Shown piece after piece: positions 62,154 through 64,000 of a stretch of DNA of 64,000 nucleotides. The DNA comes from Gossypium raimondii (lineage: Eukaryota > Streptophyta > Magnoliopsida > Malvales > Malvaceae). Position numbers and translations under genes: made by a program. Numbering within the stretch: the first letter of the stretch is position 1; each line of letters opens with the position of its first letter. Where the stretch lies: the NCBI RefSeq assembly GCF_025698545.1, contig NC_068569.1, forward strand, positions 682,001 to 746,000. The letters run 5' to 3'. The notes beneath the pieces are model-generated. The model saw only the letters and a program-made list of their open reading frames with translations, was not told the DNA's origin and made no database searches.

Positions 62154-64000
62154 CTTTTCTTCAGCTCCCCAGAAACTACAATGTAAATCCCAAACAAACC
62201 GCTCAAAATTCAATGTCTTGGCAAACTAACCCACACAGAAATGGGGAGAATTTACCAAAATCTCAGCCCTTAATGATAAAATCCTTAAATTTTCACCAAA
62301 TATACACGAATAAACCAGCGAAAGCCTTCAGGATATGTCAAACCAATAAAATCCCCAAATTTAACGTTAAATCATTCTCAAAACCCTTAAATCGAAACAG
62401 ACACACCAGAAAATTTCTTTAAAAACGCCGAAACTCAACAGACCCAGCAAATATAATGCCACCAAAACCCTGATTCTCGTCAGCCCACCACCAAATACAA
62501 TAAATTAATACAGACCCAAAAATATCAACCTTCGAAATCTTCAGATAATCCTCCAAATATCCCTTTTTGTTTAACAGAAAATAATAATAAAAACCTCCGA
62601 CCCAGAAAAAATCACAGAAAAAAAAAGGCTTGGAATAAGAAAGAAAGAGAAAAATAAAAAAACCCAGAATCTGCGAGCAAACGAAATCAAAGGCGAATAC
62701 GTATAGAGAAGGGATCGTGTTTTTCTTTAGGGTTGAAAACAAAGATTCTCTCCACGAAACCCTTCCGATATACCCCCTTTAAATTTTTTTTTTAATATTT
62801 ATGTCTTCTTCTTTGGCTTTTTTTTTTTTCTTTATAATGGGAAAAATCACAGAGAAGCTTCAGCGGGAAGTGACAATGAACGACGTTAGCAGAAGAGCTC
62901 TCTTTGTTTCTTCTTTATCTCTCTCTACTTGGAAAAACGCATCACAAAATCAAAAAAGCTAATCAACTTTTATAATTTAATTTAATCAAATTGTAGCATT
63001 TATTTGTTAATTTTGAGTAATTATTTTTTCATTAATGGAACTAAACTTTTTTTCATAGTTGGATACTTGGAATTGGATTTGGCATGATAAGTACTAATTT
63101 AACAGCAAAACTATTTTTCTTTTATTTTCGTTTTTAGTTGAAAAAAACTAATTACTTGGTGGAAAATATTATTAGTATGAGTATTATTTCCTTTTAAAAT
63201 CTAAATAAATTTAGATTATATTCAAATTTCATGATATCTATCATTGAATGGATTTATATTATCGGAATACAATTTGAACTTTTCTTGACGATTCCAATAT
63301 CTCGGCCCGATAGACTTGGTCCGTACAAAAAAGAGTTTGCACGGAAGTTTTAAAATTCATTTTATGATTAATTTTAATTGGAAAAATAATATTTATTTAA
63401 ATTTAATTTATACCAAGATAATTATATTTATAAAAATTAATATAATCAAAATAATATTTAGTTGAACAGGAAAATATAAAAATTAAAATTTATTTTTATT
63501 TTTGATTTGAATTATACTAGATTATGAAAGACTCGTTAACAGAATTATATAATAATTATATTTATAATAAATTTATATAATTAACAAATGAAGTTTATTT
63601 GGATGGCAAAATACTACCCAATTAATTTATGGCAAAAAATCAATTAGAATCAACCACTCTCTAACGGATCAATTATTCTTGATACCATTTTAACTCTAAT
63701 TATTTTAATTTTCCTGATAATTTTAAGGTTCAGAGTTAATACTATAATTTAGAATTTAAGGTGTAAAATTTGGAGTTTTAAGTTTCATGATTTTAGGGTT
63801 GGAGTTGAGTTTTAATATATTTTTAAAAAAATAAGCGTTTAGGATATTTTGTTTGTATAGTAATTAGAGTTGAAAGTTAATGAGAATTAATTTGATGTCA
63901 CACATATTATTAATGGATGCTTAAAAATGAATCTAAATCTGAACTAAACTCCAATATTAATATAAAAATATAGTAACAAAATAGACTTTTAATTCTCAAA
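62154..64000. other. ATG11 leader and AT-rich end of window
   Basis: 62154-62900 is probably ATG11 5' untranslated and promoter sequence (A/C-rich). From 62960 to the end it is AT-rich with no recognised gene. The open frames here are short and without domains. Confidence 0.5.

Noticed and set aside
62154-62213. Upstream extension of ATG11 as a longer N-terminus
   Set aside because: The frame is open but its first codon is TTG, the first ATG is at 62153, and a TTTACATTGTAG acceptor-like string suggests a leader intron there.

Overview
This window is plant nuclear DNA: about 64 kb, strongly AT-rich between genes, with short GT-AG introns, gene families found only in land plants, and many small non-autonomous DNA transposons. 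The gene content is that of a core eudicot. Several of the foldback repeats resemble families I associate with cotton and its relatives (Malvaceae, possibly Gossypium), but that placement is from memory and is tentative.

Left third, 0-20 kb, from left to right: a TET8/TET9-type tetraspanin (minus), the HSP-binding TPR protein TPR1/TTC1 (minus), a 12-exon HAD-family cytosolic-type 5'-nucleotidase (minus), a small DUF1639 protein (plus) divergent from it, and the senescence-linked LRR receptor kinase SARK (minus). As I remember them, the Arabidopsis counterparts At4g30430, At4g30480 and At4g30520 and the paleo-duplicate block At2g23810, At2g23890 and At2g23950 lie close together too, so this looks like an old conserved block. 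A 115-bp near-identical copy of nucleotidase exon 2 lies between DUF1639 and SARK.

Middle, 20-46 kb: a 13.5-kb AT-rich desert holds nested MITEs: a hAT-type element inside an older foldback, a Mutator-type foldback with a perfect 9-bp target duplication, and other inverted-repeat elements. After it comes an S-adenosylmethionine decarboxylase gene with the classic tiny and small upstream ORF pair, then a two-exon GDP-L-fucose synthase. At about 41.8 kb the minus strand carries a near-perfect miR171-complementary site split by a 4-base bulge, inside what may be a long non-coding transcript. This candidate endogenous target mimic is the most interesting signal in the window.

Right third, 46-64 kb: a WRINKLED-type double-AP2 transcription factor (minus; it has a 9-nt microexon and a GC-AG intron), the nucleoporin NUP43 (plus), a small secreted proline-rich wall protein (minus), and the autophagy scaffold ATG11 (minus). 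NUP43 and ATG11 again correspond to the same Arabidopsis chromosome 4 area (At4g30840, At4g30790).

All exon boundaries were read by eye from splice sites and reading-frame phase. In every multi-exon gene the exon lengths sum to an intact frame. No retrovirus-like element, CRISPR array, rRNA or tRNA gene was recognised.
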